This document shows positions 52,870-62,695 of a DNA stretch of 64,000 nt, piece after piece; the first letter of the stretch is position 1; every line of letters begins with the position of its first letter. A program made the translations under genes and the position numbers. The notes beneath the pieces were generated by a model. The model was given only the letters and a program-made list of their open reading frames with translations, made no database searches and was not told the origin of the DNA. Origin of the DNA: Paraburkholderia sp. C35 (GTDB taxonomy: Bacteria; Pseudomonadota; Gammaproteobacteria; Burkholderiales; Burkholderiaceae); contig NZ_QBUY01000025.1 in NCBI RefSeq assembly GCF_003121405.1, forward strand, positions 1 through 64,000, in the 5' to 3' direction.

Positions 52870-53122
52870 TGACTGCTGCTGGCCTGTGCGCCGCACGAGC
52901 AAGACCGACGTTCGCGACAACTTCCCCGCGCCGTCAGACACGATGTCCAATCATGTCTTCAACGTCCGCGAGAATCTATCGGCTACCCGACAGGTCGGCG
53001 CCGATTGTTCACAGGCGTGGAGTTGCGGGACGCGATCCGTGGGCGGCAAGATCCCGGCCACGGGTCGACGTCCCTTCTTCAGACAATACCTTCACCTCAT
53101 GTCGCCGGGCCGCGACGTCCGA

Positions 53123-55354
53123 TCAGAAGTTCGCATGCAGATCGACGAACGCACTGAGCGACTCGCCGACATAGGCTCCCGCCGCGTTCGCGGCAATGAA
53201 GTAGCGCCTGTCCGTGAGGTTGTGAACGTTGAGATCGATACCCCATCGATGTGCGTCATAGCCGAATGCCGCATTCGCAATCACATACGATGGAATCGAA
53301 TTGACGTTGGTAATGTCGCTATAGGTCTTGCTGATATAGTTGACGCCCGCGCCCACGTGAAAGCCCGGTACGCCCGCAATAGAAAAGTTGTACGTGGTCC
53401 ACAGGTTTGCCATATAAGCCGGCGCGCCTTGCGGGTGATTGCCCACCGACGAAATACCTTGCGGGTTACTCGTGATAGTTGCGTCCTGCGCCGTGAAATT
53501 CGCCACGATGTGCCACGCGGAAGTGACGCTGGCATCGAGCGATGCTTCGGCGCCCTTCGTCTTCTGACTATCGAACACGACTGACTCGACATCGTTGATA
53601 GTCGTCAGTGCGGCGACGTTATCGCGTTTGACGTCGAATAGCGCGGTATTCAAGACATAGCGGTCATCGAGAAACGAGAACTTGATGCCGACTTCGTATT
53701 GCAGTGCAGACTCGGGCGCGCCAATGCCATTCTGCGTGTTCTCTGAATTGAAGTTCGCAAGATGGCTTTTCGAAACACCGACATACGGCGACATCCACGG
53801 CAGAACCTTGTACAGAACACCGATGTTCCAGCTCACGGGTGCATCGTTACGCGAATCGGTGACGCCTGCAACGAGCGGCTGGCCTTGCGTGTCGAAGCGG
53901 CCGGGCACGGTGATGTTCGGTGTCAGCGACGTATCGAACCAGTCTTTGCGCACGCCGGCTCTGAGTTTGAGCTTGTCGGTGATGTCCACCTGATCGGTTG
54001 CATACAGGCTGTAATAGTTTGCGACCAGATGATCGTTGTCGCACGAGTGCTTGGCGTCGCAAAGAAAATTCAGCCCTGCCAGCGATGTTTCCGGCGGCAC
54101 GGGCGCGAAGGCATCGGGGATGTTCGGCAGATCTGCGGTGGTGCGTTCCGTGTCGATAGTCTGATGCTGATACTCGAATCCTGTCAGCAACGTGTGCTTG
54201 ACCGTGCCTGTCGCGAACTTCCACACAGGCTCCAGCTGATAATCGAAACTGTTGTCGGAGTCGTCCTGCTGACGCAACTGTCGCCCGACAACCTCATTGC
54301 CGCTGACCTTCGTGCTCGTACTGTCGCCATTGCCGAGTACATCGAGACTGCGATGCAGGTATGAGAAGCGGTTATTGATTGTCAGGAAGTCATTGATCTT
54401 CCATTCATCGGTAAGCGTTGGGCGAACGTAATCGCCGTGAGCAAAGGCAAATGGCGTCGAGTACTTTGCGTCTCTCGATACGTTCGTGATGGGTGAACCA
54501 TGGAAATAGATCAGACCGTAAGAGTCTGGCGTTTCGTGGATATTGCGCGCGTCGATCGAGAAATCGATCTTGTGGTTATCCAGTTTCCATTCGAACGCAG
54601 GACGTATTTCCTCGTCGCGACTCGCGAGATCGCGAAAGCCGTCGGAGCGGGAAATGGTTGCATCCACACGGTAATTCAGGCCCGAAATGCCGGTCGGACC
54701 CGTGACATAGCCGCTACCGCCTATGGTCCCGTACGAACCCGACTGTACATTGCCACCGAAATGGAATTCATCGGACGGCGTGTAGTGCACGATATTGATC
54801 GTGCCTCCAGGCGGCCCACTGCCAAACAGTGCGGAACCGGGCCCTTCGATGATCTCGATGTGATCGACGCCATTCAGAGAATGCGAAATGCCGCCCAGCA
54901 GATCGCCGTCGGAGAAGCCATCGTTGTAGATCTGCGCGTTCAGTCCGCGAATCAGAAAGTGATCGTAGTAGCCCTTCGTGTCCTGCCCACCGACGTTCAC
55001 TCCACTCGCGTTACTGACGCCCTGACGCAGCATCGTGGCGCCCTGCTCGGTCAACAATGCGCGAGGTATCACCTGCACGCTCGCAGGCAGATTCTTTAGC
55101 GGCGTGCCCGTCTTGCCAAGCGCCGGTATCGCGTCCGGGTCGTTCACGTTGTCGTTTTGCGGAGTCTGACCGGTCGCTGCCGCGCGCACCTCGACGGGCG
55201 GCAACGTCGATGCATCGGTTGCGTTCGGACTGCCGGCATTCGCTGCGGGCGCTTGCTGCGCGGTCGCCGGATGGGCAAACGCCATTGCGATGAGTGAACC
55301 TGACAGGCCTGCGCCCGCCCGATTTCGTAGTCTCCGGACATCGATCCTCTTCAC
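53123..55354 (-). CDS. TonB-dependent siderophore receptor
   Basis: The 743-residue outer-membrane receptor has a signal peptide (LSGSLIAMAFAHPATAQ), a plug domain with PASVQVIPRALLTEQGATM and GSGPPGGTINIVHYTP, and a beta-barrel. It ends HNLTDRRYFIAAN...HANF with the terminal aromatic needed for assembly. The start is GTG 55354 with AGGAG upstream. A Fur-like site at 55448-55460 supports iron control. Ferric-siderophore uptake is the family role; the siderophore is not known. Confidence 0.93.
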   Translation of the reverse strand: MKRIDVRRLRNRAGAGLSGSLIAMAFAHPATAQQAPAANAGSPNATDASTLPPVEVRAAATGQTPQNDNVNDPDAIPALGKTGTPLKNLPASVQVIPRALLTEQGATMLRQGVSNASGVNVGGQDTKGYYDHFLIRGLNAQIYNDGFSDGDLLGGISHSLNGVDHIEIIEGPGSALFGSGPPGGTINIVHYTPSDEFHFGGNVQSGSYGTIGGSGYVTGPTGISGLNYRVDATISRSDGFRDLASRDEEIRPAFEWKLDNHKIDFSIDARNIHETPDSYGLIYFHGSPITNVSRDAKYSTPFAFAHGDYVRPTLTDEWKINDFLTINNRFSYLHRSLDVLGNGDSTSTKVSGNEVVGRQLRQQDDSDNSFDYQLEPVWKFATGTVKHTLLTGFEYQHQTIDTERTTADLPNIPDAFAPVPPETSLAGLNFLCDAKHSCDNDHLVANYYSLYATDQVDITDKLKLRAGVRKDWFDTSLTPNITVPGRFDTQGQPLVAGVTDSRNDAPVSWNIGVLYKVLPWMSPYVGVSKSHLANFNSENTQNGIGAPESALQYEVGIKFSFLDDRYVLNTALFDVKRDNVAALTTINDVESVVFDSQKTKGAEASLDASVTSAWHIVANFTAQDATITSNPQGISSVGNHPQGAPAYMANLWTTYNFSIAGVPGFHVGAGVNYISKTYSDITNVNSIPSYVIANAAFGYDAHRWGIDLNVHNLTDRRYFIAANAAGAYVGESLSAFVDLHANF

Positions 55355-55447
55355 TTTATGTTTCTCCTGATCTTGACGTATTCGGACATGCAACCCGTCG
55401 ACTGCCGATGCCGAACGGGGGCAACGCCTGCCTTAAAAATTAATCAC

Positions 55448-55460
55448 AATGATTCGCATT
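55448..55460. promoter_or_regulatory. Fur-like element upstream of the TonB receptor
   Basis: AATGATTCGCATT is an AATG/CATT inverted repeat within an AT-rich patch 94 bp upstream of the receptor start, similar to half a Fur box. The rest of the 635-bp gap between the receptor and the SDR gene is AT-rich and holds no gene I can support. Confidence 0.5.
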
Positions 55461-55989
55461 CAATACACAAAAGCCAATTCCGCCCGGATCTTTGACGTGC
55501 CTGCCCTGCGCGCTGCGGATACACGCGGCTAAAGAGCCGCAAGCATTCCGTCATCCACGGTCAGCTTGTTGGCAGGCGAAACTGCCTTGCATGAACGACA
55601 CGACACCGGGCGTTATTCCCTCGCACAGATCGCATGCAATTACGATTTGTTACGCGGCTACAGAGACAAGCCGCTCGTTATTACGATCATCTTTCGTTCT
55701 GTTGACGATTTCTCCAACGCCGATCGGCGCGCTTCAAATCCCCGCTCTTGCGACTGAATCATGTCGCGCCATCTCATCGTTTAATCTCATCTTTTTTTGA
55801 TTAGATGTTCCGCTAATTTAGCCGATTCCGCTCATTCGTGAATAAATGCATTATTCACCTCAAGCAAGGCGATCAACGAAAACCAGCTAGCCGGAAAGGA
55901 TCAGCGGTTCAGAAGGTTTGCGACGCATTTGCCATCAGAGGTTGTCCCCCATTCATCCGAACCTTCTTTATTCCTGTGAGGAAAATCAA

Positions 55990-56736
55990 ATGAAGCTCAA
56001 GAACAAAGTGGCATTCGTAACTGGCGGCACGTCGGGTATCGGTCTGGAAACCGCGAAGCTCTTTCAAGCCGAAGGCGCTCATGTGGTTCTGGTCGGCTCG
56101 AATGAAGCGCGACTGGCCGCGGCAGGCGAGGAACTCAAAGGCAAGGCACTGCTGGTGCGCGCCGATATCCGCAAGGTGGCCGACATCGAACGTGCGGTCG
56201 AAGAAACGCGGGCCCGGTTTGGTCACATCGATGTTGTGTTCGCGAACGCGGGCGCCACCACCGTCGCGCCGCTCGAAGCCGTGACGGAGGAGTACGTCGC
56301 TGACAACCTCGCGCTCAATTTCACGGGTACGTTCTTCACGATCCAGAAGACAGCGCCGATCATCGCTCAAGGCGGCAGCATCATTGTTACGACGTCGTTC
56401 CTGAATACGATCGGCTATCCGGGTCTGTCGATTCTCGCCGCGACCAAGGCTGCGACGCGTTCACTCGTTCGCACGCTCGGCGCAGAACTCGCGCCTCGCG
56501 GCATCCGCGTGAATGCAGTCAGTCCGGGCGCAATCGCGACGCCGTTTTACAGCAAGATGGGCCTGCCTGACGACGTGCTCTCGCAAGTCGCCAGCGGCAT
56601 CACGGAGAAGATTGGCCTGAAGCGTTTCGGCGAGCCCGTCGAACTCGCGAAGACAGTACTGTTCCTGGCGAGCGACGATTCGTCGTACACAACGGGCGCG
56701 GAACTGGTGGTCGATGGTGGTCTGACGCAGTTCTAA
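55990..56736 (+). CDS. SDR-family protein with Leu in place of the catalytic Tyr
   Basis: This 248-residue SDR has TGGTSGIG at residues 11-18, Asn110 in LALNFTG, the Ser136 region (VTTSFLN) and Lys153 in LAATKAA. The YxxxK tyrosine position is Leu149. The spacing from Ser136 (13 residues) confirms the alignment. It has a ribosome site before ATG 55990. It may be inactive, may use another residue, or may bind rather than reduce its ligand. Confidence 0.9.
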   Translation: MKLKNKVAFVTGGTSGIGLETAKLFQAEGAHVVLVGSNEARLAAAGEELKGKALLVRADIRKVADIERAVEETRARFGHIDVVFANAGATTVAPLEAVTEEYVADNLALNFTGTFFTIQKTAPIIAQGGSIIVTTSFLNTIGYPGLSILAATKAATRSLVRTLGAELAPRGIRVNAVSPGAIATPFYSKMGLPDDVLSQVASGITEKIGLKRFGEPVELAKTVLFLASDDSSYTTGAELVVDGGLTQF

Positions 56737-56748
56737 TGCGTAGTCGTG

Positions 56749-56781
56749 TCGGACGCAGCTAGATCGATGGGCTGCGTCCGA
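56749..56781. terminator. hairpin between convergent SDR and LysR genes
   Basis: TCGGACGCAGC (56749-56759) and GCTGCGTCCGA (56771-56781) form a perfect 11-bp stem with an 11-base loop. It contains the LysR stop codon. It lacks a long T run on either side but is placed to stop both transcripts. Confidence 0.45.
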
Positions 56782-57688
56782 AGTCCGCGAGTGCTTCGCG
56801 AAGCTTCGGCACGGCGAAATCGATAAAGCGTCGGAGCTTCACAGGCATCATGTTGCGGGATAGATGAACCAGATGAACGGGTATGGGTTCGACCTCGAAC
56901 TCTTGCAAGATCAGTTGCAGCTTCCCCGCTTGCACGGCTGCCGCCACGTCGTGCTCGAGCAGAAACGTCGCACCGACACCGTCGATGGCAGCATCAGCTG
57001 CTGCATCCGGCGACGACACCAGCAGACGTGGTACGTCGTCAATCGTAAAGACGTTTTCCGTACCGGGGTTGCGAAAACGCCATGGCGAAAGATTGGGACT
57101 GTCGAACACGACGCACGGATAACCACGAAGATCTTCCGGCGTTTTCGGCACGCCGTACTTGTCCAGCACTTCCTTGCTCGCGACTACGACGACGCGCAAC
57201 GTGCCGACTCGCGTTGCGACCAGACTGCTATCGCGCAAACGCCCAATCCGGACTGCGACGTCAGCGTGCGAATCGACAAGATCGATGTTGCGATCGGACT
57301 GTAAAAGCCGGATCCGTATTTCAGGGTACGAGGTGAGAAACTGATTGATGACGGGTAGCACCCGCAAGCGCGCCACCTGCACAGGCGTCGTCACGACGAG
57401 TTCGCCGCGCGGCGTGGTGAACTCGCCGGCAGCGCGACGCTCCTGCTCGTCGACCTGCTCCAGAATCCGTTTTGCGGAGGCGACGTACTCGGCGCCGGCA
57501 TCGGTGAGCATGAGCTTTCGTGTCGTCTTGACGAGCAGCTTGGTGCCTACCAGCGCTTCAAGGTCATTGACGTTTCGCGTGAGCGTGGCAACGGGAATGC
57601 GCATTTTTCTCGCGGCAGCCGACAGACTTCCTTCCTCGACGGAGGACACCAGCATCGCCATCGCTTCCAGTCGGTCCAAATGATTCAC
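56759..57688 (-). CDS. LysR-family regulator
   Basis: The 309-residue LysR protein has an N-terminal winged helix (GSLSAAARKMRIPVATLTRNVNDLEALVG) and a LysR effector domain. The start is GTG 57688; no strong ribosome site is seen. It is convergent with the SDR gene and may regulate it or the nearby MFS gene. Confidence 0.88.
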   Translation of the reverse strand: MNHLDRLEAMAMLVSSVEEGSLSAAARKMRIPVATLTRNVNDLEALVGTKLLVKTTRKLMLTDAGAEYVASAKRILEQVDEQERRAAGEFTTPRGELVVTTPVQVARLRVLPVINQFLTSYPEIRIRLLQSDRNIDLVDSHADVAVRIGRLRDSSLVATRVGTLRVVVVASKEVLDKYGVPKTPEDLRGYPCVVFDSPNLSPWRFRNPGTENVFTIDDVPRLLVSSPDAAADAAIDGVGATFLLEHDVAAAVQAGKLQLILQEFEVEPIPVHLVHLSRNMMPVKLRRFIDFAVPKLREALADFGRSPSI

Positions 57689-57793
57689 CTGAGATTAAAG
57701 GAGAATCGCAAGTGTATCCCGTTAGCTCAGTAGCGCACTGGGAGACACTGATAGCAAGCAGGGCCGTTCAACCGTCGCGATTGTCGAGATTCG

Positions 57794-59182
57794 TCAGCGA
57801 GCCGCGCGCGCACCGACAGCCGGCTGCACCGGCGCTACGTCGAGGCGCCGGAACACCAGCGCCGACAGCAGCGTAATCACACCGACGCAGACAAAGCTGA
57901 GCATGAATCCCGGCGACGCCGAACCCAGGTGTGCTGAGAACAGATTGACCAGCCCGCCGCCAATCGACACGCCCAGCGCAATCGCCAGCATCTGCACCAT
58001 CGAGAACAGGCTGTTGCCGCTGCCCGCGTCAGCATGGGACAGACCCTTGAGTGTCACGCTGTTCATGGCGGCGAACTGCATCGAATTCGCTGCGCCGAAC
58101 ACGACGAGCAGCGCGATCTCCAGCAACGGCGACGATTGCTTCGACACCAGCGCGAACCCAACGATGGTCGAACCGACGATCATCGTATTGACCAGCAGGA
58201 ACGCCGAATAGCCGAAGCGCTTGATCAGCGGCGCAATCCAGCGCTTGGATACCGTGCCGGCAATAGCGGCGGGCAGCATCATCAGGCCCGAGCGCAGCGG
58301 CGAATAGCCGAGTTGCACCTGCATCAGCAGCGGCAACATGAACGGCACGGCACTCGATCCGATCCGGCACAGCAGATTGCCGACCAGGCCGACACTGAAA
58401 TTCGGCTCGCTGAACAGCGCAAGCCTGAACAGCGGCCGCCGGTTGGTGCGTGCATGCGGAATGTAGGCCAACGCTGCCACGAGGCCTGCCAGCGCGAGTC
58501 CCAATGACCATTCGACGCGATGAGTGCTCATCGGCGGATCGATGGCGAGTGACAACAGAATCATGGCCAGCGACAGCAAACCGCAACCGATGAAATCGAA
58601 AGGCGGTGGATGGCTCGCGTTATCGTGCGGCAAGAAGCGCTGCACGGCGATCAGGCCGATCGCACCGACAGGCACGTTGACCAGAAAAATCCAGTGCCAG
58701 GAAATGGCCTGCGTGAGCCAGCCGCCGAGCGTCGGCCCGACAATCGGCCCGACCTGCCCGGCAATGGACACGAAAGCGAGCGCAGAGACATATTGCTCGC
58801 CCGGCACGCGCCGCAGCACGGCCAGCCGTCCGATGGGCAGCAGCATCGAGCCACCCACGCCCTGCAGCACGCGCGCCATCACGAGTTGGTCCAGCGTGTG
58901 CGCGCCCGCGCAACACAGCGAGCCGAGCACGAACACCAGGATGGCCGCGAGGTACACGCGGCGCGTGCCGAAGCGGTCGGCGAACCAGCCGGAAGCGGGT
59001 GTCAGCAGCGCCATGGTCAGCGAGTACGCGACGACGACGGGCTGCATCGCGAGCGGCGAGGCGTGGAGACTTTGCGCGATGGAAGGCAGCGCGGTGTTGA
59101 CGATGGTGGTGTCGAGCGCCTGCATGAAGAACGCGGCGGCGACGACCCAGAGTAGCGCGGTGTGTGAGGAATCGCGGGTCAT
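57794..59182 (-). CDS. DHA2-family MFS multidrug exporter
   Basis: This 462-residue protein has about 14 membrane helices, with the N-terminal motif FMQALDTTIVNTALPSIA and SGWFADRFGTRRVY, as in EmrB/QacA-like exporters. The start at 59182 is chosen over an extension to 59302. It is divergent from a LysR gene that probably controls it. Typical substrates are toxic aromatic compounds and drugs. Confidence 0.9.
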   Translation of the reverse strand: MTRDSSHTALLWVVAAAFFMQALDTTIVNTALPSIAQSLHASPLAMQPVVVAYSLTMALLTPASGWFADRFGTRRVYLAAILVFVLGSLCCAGAHTLDQLVMARVLQGVGGSMLLPIGRLAVLRRVPGEQYVSALAFVSIAGQVGPIVGPTLGGWLTQAISWHWIFLVNVPVGAIGLIAVQRFLPHDNASHPPPFDFIGCGLLSLAMILLSLAIDPPMSTHRVEWSLGLALAGLVAALAYIPHARTNRRPLFRLALFSEPNFSVGLVGNLLCRIGSSAVPFMLPLLMQVQLGYSPLRSGLMMLPAAIAGTVSKRWIAPLIKRFGYSAFLLVNTMIVGSTIVGFALVSKQSSPLLEIALLVVFGAANSMQFAAMNSVTLKGLSHADAGSGNSLFSMVQMLAIALGVSIGGGLVNLFSAHLGSASPGFMLSFVCVGVITLLSALVFRRLDVAPVQPAVGARAAR

Positions 59183-59306
59183 GATGAGGTTCAGGCGGGC
59201 GCAGCGAAAGCCGTTTGTCAAACAGCGTCGCGAGGTCGGCGCCCCAGATGCAGCAATCATGGTATCGATTTCAACGGCAATCGGGAAGTCACCTGAAGGC
59301 ATTGAC

Positions 59307-59329
59307 TGTCATCGCCAATGCCGATGACA
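59307..59329. promoter_or_regulatory. inverted repeat upstream of the divergent LysR gene
   Basis: TGTCATCG and CGATGACA are perfect 8-bp arms around a 7-bp spacer, ending 7 bp before the LysR start. The location suggests LysR autoregulation and control of the DHA2 exporter. Confidence 0.45.
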
Positions 59330-59336
59330 ATGCCGC

Positions 59337-60197
59337 ATGCTCAATCCCCTCTGGCTACGGACATTCGCGACCGTCACCCAATGCCGCAGCTTCACGGAAG
59401 CAGGCCGACGGCTCGGTCTGAATCAGTCGAGCGTCAGCGAACATATCCGGCGCCTCGAAGAAAGCGTCGGCAGGCGGCTTTTCGTGCGCGACACGCATTC
59501 GCTCGCGATGACCGCCGATGGCGAAGCGCTGCTCGTGCACGCCAACGTGATCCTGCAGGCCATCAGTCGCGCGGAATCGCAGTTCCGCAAGCCGCGGCTC
59601 AAAGGCCGCGTGCGTCTGGGCACCTCCGACGATATCGCGCTCAGCGCGCTGCCGAACGTGCTGGGCGCGTTCCGTCACGCGCATCCCGATGTCGAACTGG
59701 ACATCACGATCGGCATGACAAGCCGGCTGTACGAGTTGCTCGATGCCGGCGCGATCGATCTGCTGGTCGGCAAGCGGCGCCTCGGCGAGCGGCGCGGCAC
59801 GCCGCTGCTGCGCTCGCGGCTCGAATGGATCGCACGTCCCGGCACGATCGTCGATCTCGAACAGCCGTTGCCGCTGGTGCTGGTTGCCGAGCCGAGCGTG
59901 ACGCGCGCGGTCGTGCTGAATGCACTGGCTGAAAAGGGCTTCGGCTGGGAAGTGGTGTGCACCAGCAGCAGCCACGCGGGCTGCATCGCCGCGGCGCGCG
60001 GTGGACTCGGATTGACGGCGAAATCGCAGTACGTGTCCGCGCGCGGCCTCGCGCCGCCTGTGAACAGTGCAAGTCTGCCCGCGCTGCCCGATGTCGAATT
60101 TATCGCGCTGGCCGCGAAGCGCCTCAGTCAACCTGCGGGCACGCTGCTGGAGTTGCTGCAAGGCAGCGATCTGAGCGGCGAATGGATGAGTGAATAG
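59337..60197 (+). CDS. LysR-family regulator, divergent from the DHA2 exporter
   Basis: The 286-residue LysR protein has WLRTFATVTQCRSFTEAGRRLGLNQSSVSEHIRRLE at the N-terminus and a ligand-binding domain of the same family. It is on the shorter side for the family. It probably regulates the exporter across the shared promoter, where an inverted repeat lies at 59307-59329. Confidence 0.9.
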   Translation: MLNPLWLRTFATVTQCRSFTEAGRRLGLNQSSVSEHIRRLEESVGRRLFVRDTHSLAMTADGEALLVHANVILQAISRAESQFRKPRLKGRVRLGTSDDIALSALPNVLGAFRHAHPDVELDITIGMTSRLYELLDAGAIDLLVGKRRLGERRGTPLLRSRLEWIARPGTIVDLEQPLPLVLVAEPSVTRAVVLNALAEKGFGWEVVCTSSSHAGCIAAARGGLGLTAKSQYVSARGLAPPVNSASLPALPDVEFIALAAKRLSQPAGTLLELLQGSDLSGEWMSE

Positions 60198-60238
60198 CGC
60201 GCTTCGCGTTGCTTTTTCGTTGCCTTATTGTTGATTTA

Positions 60239-60925
60239 TCAGCGGCCTTTCGCCGTCAACGCTTCGAAATCGATCGAGGTCAATTCACCGATTCTTTCGA
60301 TCGTAATGTCAGGATCGGGATACTTCGCGATTTCCTTCGCGTCGAGCGCATAGTGGCCTTGGCGCGGGAAAATCGTTGTCAGCCGGTCGCCCCACTGCTC
60401 TTTCATCGCGGTCAGAATGCGCAGCTTGTCGTCGACCATCACATAGTGACGCGCCGGATAGTGCGCGATCACGTTATCGAGCATCAGCTCCTTGTGAATG
60501 TAGATCATCACGCGGCCTTCGACTTCGTCCCACAGGCCCGAACGCGACACCTTGCGCGGCTGGAACACGACGTCGCCATCCGACAGGATCGCCGTCCTGC
60601 CGAACTGACCCGCGTAGCGCAGCGCATCGAGCGCGCCGGGAAACACGCGGTTCGCAAACGGATAGTCGATCAGATAACACGACATCAGCAATAGCTGCGT
60701 ATCGTCCTGATGCTCGTTGCGGTAGCGCTGCAAGGTGCCGAGATAATCCGCGTAGCCGAGCTCGCTGCGCAGCTCTTCGAAAAGCTGCCAGTAACGTGCG
60801 CTATTTGCTTCGCCGAACTGCTTTGTCATGTGCGTGCGCAGATCGGTCAGCACGTGATCGTTGTCGAGCAACGTGTTATCGACGTCGAACAGAAAGACAA
60901 CGTCGTTGCCTGCTGGTGTGTCCAT
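60239..60925 (-). CDS. HAD-superfamily phosphatase
   Basis: This 228-residue HAD protein has motif I FLFDVDNTLLDND, motif II TAILSDGD and motif IV YVMVDDKLR, all in order. Its start at 60925 has a GAGG site upstream. The 446 bp between it and the AraC gene hold no gene I can support. Function is a general phosphatase-type role. Confidence 0.86.
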   Translation of the reverse strand: MDTPAGNDVVFLFDVDNTLLDNDHVLTDLRTHMTKQFGEANSARYWQLFEELRSELGYADYLGTLQRYRNEHQDDTQLLLMSCYLIDYPFANRVFPGALDALRYAGQFGRTAILSDGDVVFQPRKVSRSGLWDEVEGRVMIYIHKELMLDNVIAHYPARHYVMVDDKLRILTAMKEQWGDRLTTIFPRQGHYALDAKEIAKYPDPDITIERIGELTSIDFEALTAKGR

Positions 60926-61371
60926 TCGCGTTACCTCGCCTCGGTTGTCTGTGTCGGTTGGGCACGGGGAAGGCGGCACGCATGAGCCTGGTCGGGGCTC
61001 GCGTGGCGCTGCCATGTTGCGCTAAGAGCCACGAAGCGCGAGGAAGTTCGCGAAGGCCGGTTGTGCGCGATCAGCGCAAAGACTAGCACCGTCGACCGGT
61101 GCGCGCTGCGAATGGTGCCAGGTGGCGTTGATCTGCCGATGTGGCGACAACCCTACGATGCCGTCGCAAAGGCGCTTGAATGCCCCGTAAAACGCGTATA
61201 GCGGCCCTCTGACTGTCGACCGCGGGTTGGCGACAGCCGACTCGGTGGTTGCTTGCGGCAGACAGTTAGTTGCGATTTGGCGAGTCGAGAATAAGCCATA
61301 AATAGCATCCGATGCAGGCCAGCGTCGTGTCGCCGCGAAAGCCGTCAATATGCGCGCCCGTTCAAGCGCCC

Positions 61372-62439
61372 TTACCCCGTCACGATGCCCTGCTCCGGCG
61401 AATCGAGAAGCACGCGCGGCCCGGCGCCGCCATCCATCGCATCGCGACTCTGCGCCATCCCTTTGCTGCGCCGCCAACTGGCGGGCGGCATGCCGAACTC
61501 CCGTTTGAATGCACGATTGAACGCAGCCTCCGACTCATAGCCCACCTGCTCCGCCACCGCCGCGAGCGTCGGGTTTCCATCGCGCAACGCCTGCGCAGCG
61601 ATCTGCAGGCGCCAGCGAGCGAGGTACTGCATGGGCGGTTGACCGAGCAGTTCTGTGAAGCGCTGCGCGAGCGCCGAACGCGAGAGGCCCACCTTGCGCG
61701 CGAGTTCTTCGACAGTCCATCCATACGCGGGCTGCGCGTGCAGCATGGCCAGCGCGCGGCCGACGAAGCGGTCGCCGACACCCGCCAGCCAGCCTTTGCG
61801 CTCAGACGGCAACGCCTCGATATAGCGCTGCACCGCTTTGACGAACAGCAGTTCCGATAACCGCGCGAGCACGATCGCACTGCCGACACGCCAGTCGGCC
61901 GCTTCGACCGCCGCCAGTTTCAGCGACGATTCGAGCCACGCCGATTGCGGATCATTGCGCATGTCGACCTTGAAGATACGCGGCAACGCCGACAGAACCG
62001 GGTTGGTCAACGAATCGTCGCAGGCGAGAAAGCCACAGATGATCCGCGTATGTGCACCGCCGCCACCGAACCTCAACGTCATGACCTCACCCGGCGACGT
62101 GCTCAAATATTTCGACACCAGTTCTTCCGAAGGCGCAGGTGTCAGGTCGAGCGAACTGCCCATCAGATGCGCTTCGCCTTGCGGCACCACGAGAAGCTCG
62201 CCTGCTTCGACATGGATCGCAGAAGCAGGATCATCGACGAGCGATGCCTCGCAGCTTCCTTCCGTGATGAGGTGATACGACACGATACGCTCGGAGCGCG
62301 GCAGGAACGCGGCGCACATGTCCGGCGTGACTTCACCGACAACGCACCATGGCGCAGTTAAGTCGGCGTTTAGATATACCGCGCCACCTAAACGCACGAC
62401 GCGAAGGACATCTGAGAAAGCATCCATGAGAGCGCCCAT
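61372..62439 (-). CDS. AraC-family regulator with cupin-like sensor domain
   Basis: The ~355-residue regulator has an N-terminal AraC-ligand-binding cupin domain (YLNADLTAPWCVVGEVTPDM) and a C-terminal AraC helix-turn-helix (VEELARKVGLSRSALAQRFTELLGQPPMQYLARWRL). The start is read at 62439; 62427 is also possible. It is divergent from the methyltransferase gene, which it may regulate. Family members often sense aldehydes or aromatic compounds. Confidence 0.88.
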   Translation of the reverse strand: MGALMDAFSDVLRVVRLGGAVYLNADLTAPWCVVGEVTPDMCAAFLPRSERIVSYHLITEGSCEASLVDDPASAIHVEAGELLVVPQGEAHLMGSSLDLTPAPSEELVSKYLSTSPGEVMTLRFGGGGAHTRIICGFLACDDSLTNPVLSALPRIFKVDMRNDPQSAWLESSLKLAAVEAADWRVGSAIVLARLSELLFVKAVQRYIEALPSERKGWLAGVGDRFVGRALAMLHAQPAYGWTVEELARKVGLSRSALAQRFTELLGQPPMQYLARWRLQIAAQALRDGNPTLAAVAEQVGYESEAAFNRAFKREFGMPPASWRRSKGMAQSRDAMDGGAGPRVLLDSPEQGIVTG

Positions 62440-62695
62440 CAGTTTCGGCGTCCTGCGCAAAACATCTGGACGCCTGGTCATTCCTCGATACCGCTTGCGT
62501 GCCGATACTAGCACTCACGCAACGCTGCAATAAAGCATCGTGAAGCGCGTTCTTCGTACGAAGAAAAAGCGCCCATCCATCGAATCCACCCGATCGCCGC
62601 GCGGGCAAGTGCAAAGCAGACATTCGCGGCGTCATCAGAGATGCAGCATGACCCTTCAAATGCGCTTCGCTGCATTCGTCTTTCAGGAGTTGTCC

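Noticed and set aside
55492..55800. Open frames of 60-100 codons in the gap between the TonB receptor and the SDR gene
   Set aside because: No ribosome site, no family resemblance and AT-rich composition typical of intergenic DNA.
57718..57745. tRNA-like stretch TTAGCTCAGTAGCGC
   Set aside because: It resembles a D-arm only; no matching acceptor stem, anticodon arm or T-arm could be folded around it.
61022..61477. Minus-strand frame of 151 codons overlapping the end of the AraC gene
   Set aside because: It overlaps the well-supported AraC gene in another frame and has no recognisable domain.
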